From the NCBI GenBank assembly GCA_037190805.1, contig JBBCJR010000012.1:1-64000 (forward strand): 64,000 nucleotides of DNA, written 5' to 3'. The notes beneath the pieces were generated by a model. The model did not search any database. It was given only the letters and a program-made list of their open reading frames with translations, and was not told where the DNA came from. The translations under genes and the position numbers were made by a program. How positions within the stretch are numbered: the first letter of the stretch is position 1; each line of letters starts with the position of its first letter. Positions 26,188 through 34,152 of the stretch are shown piece after piece. The stretch is from JBBCJR01 sp037190805 (GTDB taxonomy: Bacteria; Pseudomonadota; Alphaproteobacteria; Sphingomonadales; Sphingomonadaceae).

Positions 26188-27591
26188 TTGTTCAAGGGCG
26201 TGAATGCGATACGGATTGGCGGACGCGAAGTGCTTCCCCTGGTCGAGGGGGGCAAGGGCGTTGCCGTCAGCAACCACGCCTCTTCGGGTGCCTGGGCCGC
26301 CGCCGGGGGCATCGGCACGGTGTCGGCGGTCAATGCCGACAGCTACGATCCCTCGGGTCGTATCATCCCGCAGGTCTATCACGCCCTGACCCGCCGCGAC
26401 CGGCACGAGGAGCTGATCGCCTATGCCATCGACGGCGCCGTCCAGCAGGTCCGCCGCGCCTTCGACATCTCTGGCGGACAAGGCGCCATCAACATCAACG
26501 TGCTGTGGGAAATGGGCGGCGCCCAGCGGGTGCTGGAAGGCGTGCTGGAGCAGACCAAGGGCCTTGTCGCCGGTGTCACCTGCGGCGCCGGCATGCCATA
26601 CCGCCTGTCGGAGATCGCCGCCCACCACGGCGTCCACTATCTGCCGATCATCAGTTCGGCCCGCGCGTTCCGCGCTCTGTGGAAACGCGCCTATTCCAAG
26701 GCTGCCGAATGGCTGGGCGCGGTCGTTTACGAAGACCCCTGGCTGGCTGGCGGCCACAACGGCCTGTCGAATGCGGAAGATCCGCTGCAGCCGCAGGACC
26801 CGCTGCCACGCGTGCGCGAGCTGCGTCAGACGATGCGCGAGGGCGGGATTTCCGACGATGTGCCGATCGTCATGGCCGGCGGCGTCTGGTTCCTTCGCGA
26901 GTGGGAGGAGTGGATCGACAATCCCGAACTGGGCGCCATCGCCTTCCAGTTCGGGACCCGCCCCCTGCTGACCCAGGAAAGCCCGATCCCGGAGACGTGG
27001 AAGACCAAGCTGATGGAACTGGCGCCGGGCGAGATCCTGCTGCATCAGTTTTCGCCAACCGGTTTCTATTCCAGCGCCGTCCGCAATCCCTTCCTGCGCA
27101 GCCTGGAAGCGCGTTCGGAACGGCAGATCGCCTTTTCGGGCGAAGCGGCGGGCGACCATCAGTCGCAGCTCGACGTCGGGGTGAAGGGCCGAGGCTTCTG
27201 GGTGACTCAGGGCGACCTGATGAGGGCCCGGACCTGGGTGGCTCAAGGCTATGACACGGCACTGAAGACGCCGGACAACACGCTGGTATTCGTCACGCCC
27301 GAGGAGCGGGCGGTGATCCGCAAGGATCAGGCCGACTGCATGGGCTGTCTCAGCCAGTGCCAGTTCTCGTCCTGGGCCGATAATGAGAAGAACTCGACCG
27401 GCCGCCTCGCCGATCCGCGCAGCTTCTGCATCCAGAAGACGCTACAGGACATCGCCCATGGCGGCGATGTCGAAAACAACCTGATGTTCGCCGGTCACGG
27501 AGCCTACCGCTTCCGGCAGGACCCGTTCTATTCCAATGGCTTCGTGCCGACGGTCAAGCAACTCGTCGATCGTATCCTGACAGGAGACTGA
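26188..27591 (+). CDS. Nitronate monooxygenase-family flavoprotein with C-terminal Cys cluster
   Basis: A 467-residue protein, clearly longer than the roughly 320-380 residues usual for class I nitronate monooxygenases. The FMN barrel (about 10-340) shows GAININVLWE, GLVAGVTCGAGMPY, AGGHNG (187-192, catalytic-His region), VPIVMAGGVWF and AFQFGTRPL. The extra C-terminal part carries C384-x2-C387-x3-C391 and C414, a spacing that could hold an iron-sulfur cluster or zinc. The start is TTG at 26188, supported by GGAAAGGA about 7 bp upstream; a GTG at 26200 is the alternative. It likely oxidises nitronates or acts as another FMN-dependent oxidase. The cluster is inference from spacing alone. Confidence 0.82.
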   Translation: MFKGVNAIRIGGREVLPLVEGGKGVAVSNHASSGAWAAAGGIGTVSAVNADSYDPSGRIIPQVYHALTRRDRHEELIAYAIDGAVQQVRRAFDISGGQGAININVLWEMGGAQRVLEGVLEQTKGLVAGVTCGAGMPYRLSEIAAHHGVHYLPIISSARAFRALWKRAYSKAAEWLGAVVYEDPWLAGGHNGLSNAEDPLQPQDPLPRVRELRQTMREGGISDDVPIVMAGGVWFLREWEEWIDNPELGAIAFQFGTRPLLTQESPIPETWKTKLMELAPGEILLHQFSPTGFYSSAVRNPFLRSLEARSERQIAFSGEAAGDHQSQLDVGVKGRGFWVTQGDLMRARTWVAQGYDTALKTPDNTLVFVTPEERAVIRKDQADCMGCLSQCQFSSWADNEKNSTGRLADPRSFCIQKTLQDIAHGGDVENNLMFAGHGAYRFRQDPFYSNGFVPTVKQLVDRILTGD

Positions 27592-27637
27592 GGCCGGGGT
27601 GAACGACCTGAACGGGCGCTCACCCCGCCTGGTCAAA

Positions 27638-27922
27638 TCAGCGATAGACGCGCCGCCCGTCGCGATCGACCCAATATTCGTTGCCGCGTTCATCCCGATA
27701 GAGGTCGTGGCGCCGGCCATCACGGGTAATGGCGCCGATGATCGCGCCGCCCGCAGCACCGATCGCGGCGCCTTCCACCGTCGACACACCGGGAACGACC
27801 GCGCCGACGACCGCACCGCCAGCGCCGCCAATGGCAGCGCCGCGCAGGGCGCGACTGTCAGAACAGGCGGACGCCGAAAGGGCGATCGCCACGGCGCCCG
27901 CGGTGATGAGATAGCGATTCAT
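27638..27922 (-). CDS. Glycine-zipper lipoprotein, copy 2 of a tandem pair
   Basis: A 94-residue envelope protein. The signal sequence ends in a lipobox (ALSASACSDS, Cys 20), then a glycine-zipper segment (GAAIGGAGGAVVGAVVPG...GAAGGAIIGAI, about 28-66), then a polar tail with YRDERGNEYWVDRDGRRVYR. Glycine-zipper proteins of this class sit in or under the outer membrane. It lies 12 bp downstream of its paralogue and has AAGGAGAAGG upstream of the ATG, so the two form an operon from tandem duplication. Confidence 0.85.
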   Translation of the reverse strand: MNRYLITAGAVAIALSASACSDSRALRGAAIGGAGGAVVGAVVPGVSTVEGAAIGAAGGAIIGAITRDGRRHDLYRDERGNEYWVDRDGRRVYR

Positions 27923-27934
27923 TGAACCTTCTCC

Positions 27935-28240
27935 TTACTGATAGTGACGCCGGCCGCGATCATCGACCCAGTAGCGGTTGCCACGGTCGTCGCGGTACAG
28001 CTTGCGCTTCTTGCCGTCCTTGCTGATCAGGCCGACGACCGCGCCGCCAGCCGCGCCGATCAACGCACCGTCGACAACGCTGAGGCCGGGCACCACGGCA
28101 CCAACGGCCGCGCCGCCAGCGCCACCGATCGCCGCGCCGCGCAACGCCTTTCGGGCATCGTTCGCGTGCGCCGGCATCGCAAGAGCCATCGCACCCGCCA
28201 ACAGTGCGGCAGCGCCGATGTGCCGGTTGAAACCTGTCAT
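27935..28240 (-). CDS. Glycine-zipper protein, copy 1 of a tandem pair
   Basis: A 101-residue paralogue of the neighbouring gene. It has the same zipper (GAAIGGAGGAAVGAVVPGLS...GAAGGAVVGLI) and tail (YRDDRGNRYWVDDRGRRHYQ), but a cleavable signal peptide ending AMPAHAND instead of a lipobox. The start at 28240 is set by GGGAGG 6 bp upstream; an ATG at 28258 has no such site. The different signal types suggest the two copies are anchored differently. Confidence 0.85.
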   Translation of the reverse strand: MTGFNRHIGAAALLAGAMALAMPAHANDARKALRGAAIGGAGGAAVGAVVPGLSVVDGALIGAAGGAVVGLISKDGKKRKLYRDDRGNRYWVDDRGRRHYQ

Positions 28241-28329
28241 CTTGAACCTCCCGATCACTTCGCGGACGAATCAACCGCCAAGCCGGAAAGTCGTTCCGAG
28301 ACCGTGAGGATTTTGCCGCCGGGCCGTGC

Positions 28330-29328
28330 TCAGCACCAGCCGTCCAGCACCTGGTCGGGCGGCCGGTGGCCGTCGGCCCAACTGCGGATATTGGCGATGA
28401 CCTTCTCGCCGGTCGCCAGCCGGCTTTCGATGGTGGCCGAGCCCATATGGGGCAACAGCACCACATTGGGCAGCGCCAGAAGGCGTGCATTGACCGCCGG
28501 CTCATGCTCGAACACGTCAAGCCCGGCCCCTGCGAGACGGCCCCCCTCGAGCGATTCGATCAACGCCGCTTCCTCGACGATCTCGCCGCGCGCGGTGTTA
28601 ATCAGATAGGCATGGGGCCGCATCAGCCCCAGCCGCCGACGATCGAGAAGATGCCGCGTTTCGGGCGTCGACGGGCAATGGATCGAAACGATGTCGACCC
28701 GGGCCAGCATCGCATCCAGCGTCGGCCACCAGGTCGCGTCAAGCGGGCGTTCGATGGCCTCGGGCAAGCGGCTGCGATTATGATAGTGGACGGCAATGCC
28801 GAAACCCCGTGCGCGTTTCGCGACCGCCTGGCCGATCCGTCCCATGCCGACGATGCCCAGCCGCTTGCCCGTGATGCGATGGCCCAGCATCCAGGTCGGC
28901 GACCAGCCATGGAAGGCGCCGTCGCGCAGCCGGTTCATGCCCTCCGCCAGTCGGCGCGGCACGCCCAGGATCATCGCCATGGTCATGTCCGCCGTATCAT
29001 CGGTCAGGACGCCTGGGGTATTGGATACCATCACCCCCTTGGCGCGCGCGGCATGCAGGTCGATATGGTCGACGCCATTGCCGAAATTGGCGATGAGACG
29101 AAGCCTTTCCCCTGCCCCGGCCAGCAAGTCCGCGTCGATCTCGTCGGTCAGCGCGGACACCAGGACATCGCAGCGCGACAGCGCGTCGGCCAGCCGCGCC
29201 CGATCGAACGGCGTGTCATCGAGGTTCAGTTCGACATCGAACAACTCAGCCATCCGGGTTTCAACCGCCTCCGGCAGGCGGCGGGTCACGATGACGAGGG
29301 GGCGGCTTGGCCGAGCATCCTGTTCCAT
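28330..29328 (-). CDS. D-isomer-specific 2-hydroxyacid dehydrogenase (glyoxylate/hydroxypyruvate reductase type)
   Basis: A 332-residue NAD(P)-dependent dehydrogenase. The NAD-binding Rossmann motif is GIVGMGRIGQ, followed about 20 residues later by HNRSR; basic residues there favour NADPH. Catalytic residues are visible: Arg in INTARGE, Glu in DVFEHEP and His in LLPHMGSA. NFGNGVDHIDL near the N-terminus is the substrate loop. It probably reduces glyoxylate, hydroxypyruvate or a related 2-ketoacid. The gene lies 89 bp upstream of the glycine-zipper pair on the same strand but looks independent. Confidence 0.92.
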   Translation of the reverse strand: MEQDARPSRPLVIVTRRLPEAVETRMAELFDVELNLDDTPFDRARLADALSRCDVLVSALTDEIDADLLAGAGERLRLIANFGNGVDHIDLHAARAKGVMVSNTPGVLTDDTADMTMAMILGVPRRLAEGMNRLRDGAFHGWSPTWMLGHRITGKRLGIVGMGRIGQAVAKRARGFGIAVHYHNRSRLPEAIERPLDATWWPTLDAMLARVDIVSIHCPSTPETRHLLDRRRLGLMRPHAYLINTARGEIVEEAALIESLEGGRLAGAGLDVFEHEPAVNARLLALPNVVLLPHMGSATIESRLATGEKVIANIRSWADGHRPPDQVLDGWC

Positions 29329-29412
29329 AAGCCCGCTATCCCGCCGTCATCGTCCAAGGTCAAGATTGCGACGCGGCGGCGATGAAGGCAGATATGGGAA
29401 AGGAGGCCTGCC

Positions 29413-29919
29413 TTGACCCGTATCATTCCCTTCGCGTTCGTCCTTTCGATCCTGCTGCCCGTTTCGGGCGCGGCGGCGCAGTCGCGCGACGCCATGGAGG
29501 GATTGTCGGGCCTGCCGGTGCCACGCTTCGTCTCGTTGAGCGCGGGCCTGGTCAACCTGCGTTCCGGGCCGGGCGATCGCTATCCGGTGTCGTGGATCTA
29601 CAAGCGGCGCGGCCTGCCGGTTCTGGTCCGCAAGGAATATGGCATCTGGCGGCAGATCGAGGACCCGGACGGCACCATCGGGTGGGTCAACAAAAGCCTG
29701 ATTTCGGGTACGCGCACCGGCTATGTCAAAGGTGGTCTTCAGCCGCTGAGGGCCAGCCCGCACGATGCCGCGCCGATCGTCGTCAATGCCGCCGAGGGCG
29801 TCGTCGGCACCCTGTCGAAATGCGCCTCGGGCTGGTGCCGTCTCACCATCGGCAGCCGCACGGGCTATATCCGCACCGATAAGCTCTGGGGCGCGCTCCG
29901 CAGCGAAAAGCTGGACTAG
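29413..29919 (+). CDS. Exported bacterial SH3-domain protein
   Basis: A 168-residue protein with a signal peptide (about 1-22, ending GAAAQ) and two SH3_3/SH3_4-type repeats: VNLRSGPGDRYPVSWIYKRRGLPVLV...WRQIEDPDGTIGWV and the second around LQPLRASPHDAAPIVVNAAEGVVGTL...GWCRLTIGSRTGYI. Such domains bind cell wall or envelope partners. The start is a TTG at 29413, decided by a perfect AGGAGG (29401-29406) six bases upstream; no in-frame ATG fits. Confidence 0.87.
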   Translation: MTRIIPFAFVLSILLPVSGAAAQSRDAMEGLSGLPVPRFVSLSAGLVNLRSGPGDRYPVSWIYKRRGLPVLVRKEYGIWRQIEDPDGTIGWVNKSLISGTRTGYVKGGLQPLRASPHDAAPIVVNAAEGVVGTLSKCASGWCRLTIGSRTGYIRTDKLWGALRSEKLD

Positions 29920-29953
29920 CGCTGACCCTGCATCGCGCGAATCGGGGAAACAG

Positions 29954-30259
29954 TCAGCGCCCCGCCTGATTGCAGCGCGCCAGCGCCTGCTCGTCGAAGG
30001 GGATATTCCCCACCGTGAACGCGGAAAGCGGCCCCACATCGCGCGCCAACCGAGAACAGATATGGCTGTCGCGGCTGGCGCCGGTGCGGGGCGCGCTGCA
30101 TCCGGCGGCGTCACACGTCCAAGCAAGCTCGGAAGAAACCAGGCGCGCCGTCTGCGCGCGTTCCGGAACGGCATGATAGCCGGTGGCCGCGGATGCCTGG
30201 CTGGTCGCGAGGACAAGAGCGGCGCCGACGGCCAAGCCGGCAAGGAACATCGCACGCAT
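29954..30259 (-). CDS. Small exported protein (CC_3452-like family)
   Basis: A 101-residue protein with a signal peptide (MRAMFLAGLAVGAALVLATSQASA, about 1-24). The mature part carries SSELAWTCDAAGCSAPRTG...SRDSHICSRLARDVGPLSAF and LARCN. Four cysteines could form two disulfides. This layout matches small conserved alphaproteobacterial exported proteins of the CC_3452 type; function unknown. The start at 30259 has GGAG six bases upstream. Confidence 0.78.
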   Translation of the reverse strand: MRAMFLAGLAVGAALVLATSQASAATGYHAVPERAQTARLVSSELAWTCDAAGCSAPRTGASRDSHICSRLARDVGPLSAFTVGNIPFDEQALARCNQAGR

Positions 30260-30393
30260 GACTGACTCCAATGTTGGTTGCGATTCGCCACCTACATGAT
30301 AGAGTTTCATGATGCAACGCGATTTCCGGCGGCCGCGATGGTCTACCTCGTGATGATCTACCCAGCGCCCGACGGCTGGCCTATGCTGCTGTC

Positions 30394-30858
30394 ATGAGTT
30401 TGTCAGATGAAGAACTAAACTGCCTGCTGGAGCAGTGCCCGATGCCCCGGGTGATGACGATCGTCGGTGAACGCTGGTCGTTTCTGATCCTGCGCCTGGC
30501 CTTTTCCGGCATTCAGCATTTCGACCAGTTTCAGGCGATTCTGGGCATTGCCCGCAACATCCTGTCCGATCGCTTGGGCAAGCTGGTGGAGAATGGCGTT
30601 CTGGAGCGGGTGCCAAGCCGCGACGATCGCCGGCGAATCAACTACTGCCTGACCGAGAAGGGCGAAGCGCTGCTGCCAGCATTGATCGCCCTGCGCCAGT
30701 GGGGCGAACGCTGGGAAGCCGAGGTTTGCCATAAGCCCATCATCGGCGACAAACTCACCGGCCAGCCGCTGCCGCCGGTCGTCATCCGCTCCGTCGATGG
30801 GCGAGCCTTGGGTCTGGACGATCTGTGCTGGGTCGGAGAGGAAGATACAGCGCCATGA
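30394..30858 (+). CDS. HxlR-family winged-helix transcriptional regulator
   Basis: A 154-residue regulator. Residues about 10-105 form the HxlR winged helix (CPMPRVMTIVGERWSFLILRLAF, QFQAILGIARNILSDRLGKLVENGVLER, YCLTEKGEAL), with Cys 15 at the usual HxlR position of a redox- or electrophile-sensing Cys. The C-terminal 50 residues are a variable extension. The stop overlaps the start of the COQ9-like gene by 4 bp (ATGA), so it is translationally coupled to it. HxlR regulators often control adjacent oxidoreductase or stress genes. Confidence 0.9.
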   Translation: MSLSDEELNCLLEQCPMPRVMTIVGERWSFLILRLAFSGIQHFDQFQAILGIARNILSDRLGKLVENGVLERVPSRDDRRRINYCLTEKGEALLPALIALRQWGERWEAEVCHKPIIGDKLTGQPLPPVVIRSVDGRALGLDDLCWVGEEDTAP

Positions 30859-31514
30859 CCAGTCCCGCCGAAATGACCATCGACGAACTGCATCTGCTGA
30901 TCGCTCGCGCGCTGCCGGCCGAAGCCGCCTTCGATGGCTGGAACAATACCGCCCTCGCCGCCGCCGCCACCAAGGCCGGCGTGCCTGACGAGCGGCTGCC
31001 GCTGCTGTTCCCCGGCGGCGCGGCGGAGATGGTGGAGTGGTGGACCCGCACCGCCGACGCCGACATGGCGGCGGACGTTGCCTCACGGGGCATCGACGGC
31101 CTCAAGATCCGCGAACGCATCCGTCTTGCGATCTGGGCGCGGCTGGAACGCGCCGCCCCGCATCGCGAAGCAGTGCGCCGCGCGCTGGCGATATTGGCCC
31201 GGCCGGCGAATGCGCTCCTCGCCGCACGCATCCTGTGGCGAACCACGGACGCGATGTGGCGCGCGGCCGGGGACACATCCGTCGACGCCAGCCACTATAC
31301 GCGCCGCATGACCCTGGGCGGGGTTTATTCCTCGACGCTGCTGGTCTGGCTGAACGACCAGTCGGACGGCTTTGCGGATACCGCCGCCTTCCTGGACCGG
31401 CGCCTGGCCGACGTGATGCGGATCGAAAAGACCAAGGCGCGGCTGCGCGAAGCCAATCAGCGTCGTCCAAAGCTGATGCGCTTTTTGGGCCGGCTGCGTT
31501 ATCCGGCCGCGTGA
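30855..31514 (+). CDS. COQ9-family protein
   Basis: A 219-residue protein of the COQ9 family (also annotated as rpsU-divergently transcribed protein). In eukaryotes COQ9 is a lipid-binding helper of ubiquinone synthesis; the bacterial role is presumed similar. Landmarks are the TetR-like N-terminal helices (FDGWNNTALAAAATKAG), the core RIRLAIWARLERAAPHREAVRRALAILARP and TMLGGVYSSTLLVWLNDQS near the C-terminus. The ATG at 30855 overlaps hxlR by 4 bp. In this window rpsU is not divergent from it but lies about 2.2 kb away facing it. Confidence 0.9.
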   Translation: MTSPAEMTIDELHLLIARALPAEAAFDGWNNTALAAAATKAGVPDERLPLLFPGGAAEMVEWWTRTADADMAADVASRGIDGLKIRERIRLAIWARLERAAPHREAVRRALAILARPANALLAARILWRTTDAMWRAAGDTSVDASHYTRRMTLGGVYSSTLLVWLNDQSDGFADTAAFLDRRLADVMRIEKTKARLREANQRRPKLMRFLGRLRYPAA

Positions 31515-31554
31515 CGGGCAACCTCCAGGGTATTCTTCGCAACCTTTGGCCGCT

Positions 31555-31571
31555 ATGTTGCATTGCACATA
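31555..31571 (+). promoter_or_regulatory. Putative PHA operator, box C (upstream of phaZ)
   Basis: ATGTTGCATTGCACATA, 27 bp before the phaZ start. It matches two boxes in front of the phasin gene: the three share ATG-Y-TGC-R-N-Y-GCACA. TGC-rich palindromic sites are bound by PhaR-type regulators in other Alphaproteobacteria; binding here is inferred. Confidence 0.5.
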
Positions 31572-31598
31572 GAACGCGAACACGGGAATTCGACGCTG

Positions 31599-32840
31599 AT
31601 GCTCTATGCCGCCTATGAATTGCAGCGAAGCTGGCTGGCCGGAGCCAGCGCGATGGCGGATGCGGGCGCGACCTGGCTCGCCAACCCGGCCAATCCGTGG
31701 TCCTATAGCAGCGCCGGCCCAGTGGTGCGATCGGCGCTTGACGTGTTCGCACACGCCGCCGCCCCGCGGGGCAAGCCCGAATTCGGCTTTACCACCACTC
31801 GCGTCGATGGCCGCGACGTTGCCGTCACCGAAGAGATCACGCTTCGCAAACCCTTCGGCCAGCTGAAGCATTTTCGGCGCGAAGGCGTGACCGGGGGCGA
31901 GCGGGTTCTGGTCGTGGCGCCGATGTCTGGCCACTATGCCACCCTGCTGCGCGGGACGGTCGAGCGGCTTCTGCCTGACCACGACGTCTATGTCACCGAC
32001 TGGCGTGACGCCAAGCTGGTGTCGCTGGCCGATGGCAGCTTCGATTTCGACGACTATGTCGACTATATCATCGCCTTCCTGGACGCGATCGGCGGGGGCG
32101 CCCATCTGCTCGCGGTGTGTCAGCCATCGGTGCCGGTCTATGCTGCCGTCGCCCTGATGTCGGCCGATCGACATCCCGCCCTGCCCGCCACGCTGACCAT
32201 GATGGGCGGCCCGGTGGACACCCGGCGCAGCGCCACCGCGGTCAACGACGTCGCCACCACTCGTCCGCACAGCTGGTTCGAGCAGAATGTCATTGCCACC
32301 GTACCGTCCTATTATCCGGGCGCAGGGCGCAAGGTGTATCCGGGCTTCCTGCAGCTTGCCGGATTCATGAGCATGAACCTCAGGAACCACCTGCAAAGCC
32401 ACTGGGCGCTGTTCCGCCACCTCGTCGAAGGCGATGGGGAGGAAGCCGCGGCGACCAAGGCCTTCTACGATGAATATCGCTCGGTCTGCGACATGACGGC
32501 GGAGTTCTATCTCCAGACCATCGACCTCGTGTTCCAGCGCCACGCGCTGCCGACCGGCACGCTCACCCATCGCGGCCGACCGGTCGACCCGGCCGCCATC
32601 ACCGAGGTCGCCCTATTGGCGGTGGAAGGGGAACGCGACGACATTTCCGGCCTCGGCCAGACGCGCGCCGCCCTCGACCTCGCCACCACGCTGGCGGATG
32701 ACCGCAAGCAGTATCTGATGGCCAAGGGCGTCGGCCATTACGGCATCTTCAACGGCCGCCGCTGGCGCGAACAGATCGCCCCGGTCGTGGAAACCTTCAT
32801 CCAGCGTCACAAGCGTCCGGCTGAATCCGCGCAAGACTGA
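31599..32840 (+). CDS. phaZ: Intracellular polyhydroxyalkanoate depolymerase
   Basis: A 413-residue intracellular PHB/PHA depolymerase that mobilises stored polyester granules. The alpha/beta hydrolase domain uses Cys as nucleophile in the lipase-box-like AVCQPS (C174), as known for intracellular PhaZ, with the His in GVGHYGIFNGRRW near the C-terminus. RGTVERLLPDHDVYVTDWRDA and GFMSMNLRNHLQSH are family landmarks. The ATG at 31599 starts the family sequence MLYAAYELQRSW. It carries a TGC-rich box at 31555-31571 shared with the phasin gene, so the two PHA genes may be coregulated. Confidence 0.93.
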   Translation: MLYAAYELQRSWLAGASAMADAGATWLANPANPWSYSSAGPVVRSALDVFAHAAAPRGKPEFGFTTTRVDGRDVAVTEEITLRKPFGQLKHFRREGVTGGERVLVVAPMSGHYATLLRGTVERLLPDHDVYVTDWRDAKLVSLADGSFDFDDYVDYIIAFLDAIGGGAHLLAVCQPSVPVYAAVALMSADRHPALPATLTMMGGPVDTRRSATAVNDVATTRPHSWFEQNVIATVPSYYPGAGRKVYPGFLQLAGFMSMNLRNHLQSHWALFRHLVEGDGEEAAATKAFYDEYRSVCDMTAEFYLQTIDLVFQRHALPTGTLTHRGRPVDPAAITEVALLAVEGERDDISGLGQTRAALDLATTLADDRKQYLMAKGVGHYGIFNGRRWREQIAPVVETFIQRHKRPAESAQD

Positions 32841-32895
32841 TCCGGCCGAATCCGGAGACGAAGAACAGAACAGGCTGCAACCCGCTGGACCAATT

Positions 32896-32915
32896 GGCGG
32901 GGACGCCGCTTTTTT
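32896..32915 (+). terminator. Weak candidate terminator after phaZ
   Basis: A 4-bp GC stem (32896-32899 with 32904-32907) with a 4-nt loop is followed after two bases by six T residues (32910-32915). The stem is short, so this is tentative. The rest of the 32841-33086 gap shows nothing else I can name. Confidence 0.35.
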
Positions 32916-33086
32916 GGTGCGTGCGGCGCGGGATGGCGGCTCGGATCGGGACGCGCAGCCCCATGCCGATCGATCAAGAGCGACGAATCGGGATCACCGA
33001 CGCGAAGTTACCGATCTCGACCTCTGCGTATAACCGCGACGGGCGCAAGCAACATTCGGCAGGACCGCGATCCGAGCCCGGCCGGC

Positions 33087-33653
33087 TTACTGCTGCGGTG
33101 CGCCGCCCATGGCACCCATCGCCTGCAATGCGGCCTGCGGCGCCATTTCGAGCAGCTCGACGTCGAACACCAGCACCGCATTGGGTGGAATCACGCCGCC
33201 GCCTGCGCCCTCGGCGCCATAGCCGAGTTCGGGTGGAATCCACAGCCGGTACTTGCCGCCGCGCTGCATCAGCTGCAGCCCTTCGGTCATGCCGGGGATC
33301 ATGCCCGCGACCGGCAGCGGCGCGGGCTGGCCGCGCTCATAGCTGGAATCGAAAACCTTGCCGTCGCTGAGCCGGCCCTCGTAATTGACCAGGGCGACGT
33401 CGGCGATGGTCGGCTTCTCGCCCTCGCCGGCCCGCAGCACCTCGTACTGAAGGCCGCTTGCCGTCTGGATGACGCCCTTCGCCTTGGCGTTCTTGGCCAT
33501 AAAGGCCGGCGCCGGCAGCGAGGCGGTGACCAGCTTGTCCGTCCCGGCCCAGGCGATACCGGCGGCGATCAGCACCGCGAAGCCAATACCCAGCCACAGC
33601 TTGACCAGCGATCCACGGCGAATCGGCTGAATCGGAACAGCGGTCGTCGACAT
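33087..33653 (-). CDS. Membrane-anchored FKBP-type peptidyl-prolyl isomerase
   Basis: A 188-residue protein. An uncleaved N-terminal membrane helix (about 18-37, KLWLGIGFAVLIAAGIAWAG) anchors a periplasmic FKBP domain (about 78-173). Domain landmarks are TASGLQYEVLRAGEGEKP, VNYEGRLSDGKVFDSSYERGQP, MIPGMTEGLQLMQRGGKYRLWIPPELGYG and FDVELLEM. A Gly/Ala/Met-rich tail ends the protein. It likely assists folding in the periplasm. It lies downstream of rpsU on the same strand, 109 bp away. Confidence 0.93.
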   Translation of the reverse strand: MSTTAVPIQPIRRGSLVKLWLGIGFAVLIAAGIAWAGTDKLVTASLPAPAFMAKNAKAKGVIQTASGLQYEVLRAGEGEKPTIADVALVNYEGRLSDGKVFDSSYERGQPAPLPVAGMIPGMTEGLQLMQRGGKYRLWIPPELGYGAEGAGGGVIPPNAVLVFDVELLEMAPQAALQAMGAMGGAPQQ

Positions 33654-33730
33654 CGCAGGTCCTTAAGTAAAGGCTGGTCGAGAAGTTAGCCGCCCACCAA
33701 CGAACGAGCGACCGGATGCTTCAGCTACTT

Positions 33731-33751
33731 ACCGGCGACCAAGCCGCCGGT
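33731..33751 (-). terminator. Hairpin between rpsU and the FKBP gene
   Basis: A perfect 7-bp inverted repeat (33731-33737 with 33745-33751), loop of 7 nt, lies 12 bp after the rpsU stop. No T tract follows on the minus strand, so it could be a weak terminator or an RNA-stability hairpin. Confidence 0.4.
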
Positions 33752-33762
33752 CAGCGTCAAGC

Positions 33763-33969
33763 TCAACGCACCCCATCGCGCTCGGCGCGCTTGCGCTCGA
33801 GCTTGCGGGCACGACGGATCGCGGCGGCGCGCTCGCGGGCGCGCTTTTCCGACGGCTTCTCGTAATGACGGCGCAGCTTCATCTCGCGATACACGCCTTC
33901 GCGCTGAAGCTTCTTCTTGAGCGCGCGCAGGGCCTGATCGACATTGTTGTCGCGAACGATGATTTGCAT
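33763..33969 (-). CDS. rpsU: 30S ribosomal protein S21
   Basis: A 68-residue S21, a small basic protein of the 30S platform involved in translation initiation. It opens MQIIVRDNNVDQALRALKKKLQ and ends in an Arg/Lys/Glu-rich helix (EKRARERAAAIRRARKLERKRA). The AAGGAAGAGA sequence upstream fits the ATG at 33969. A much longer open frame continues upstream but is only antisense to the RluA-type gene. Confidence 0.96.
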   Translation of the reverse strand: MQIIVRDNNVDQALRALKKKLQREGVYREMKLRRHYEKPSEKRARERAAAIRRARKLERKRAERDGVR

Positions 33970-34152
33970 GCGGTTCCGTCTCTTCCTTCCCAATGGCGAG
34001 TCGCCGCGCCGCCGTGGCAAGCGCAGGACAACCAAGCGAAATACAGGGTTCGCCGCGACTCTCATCGCGCCGTACTGCCGCGCGCCTAGCAGAGGCCGCC
34101 CTGATGCGCAACAATGCTGGTGAAATGACGGCCGCCGTGGCAGGCGGTGGCG

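Noticed and set aside
32894..33370. A plus-strand open frame in the gap after phaZ
   Set aside because: Most of it is antisense to the FKBP gene and the sequence is Arg/Ala/Pro-rich without family features.
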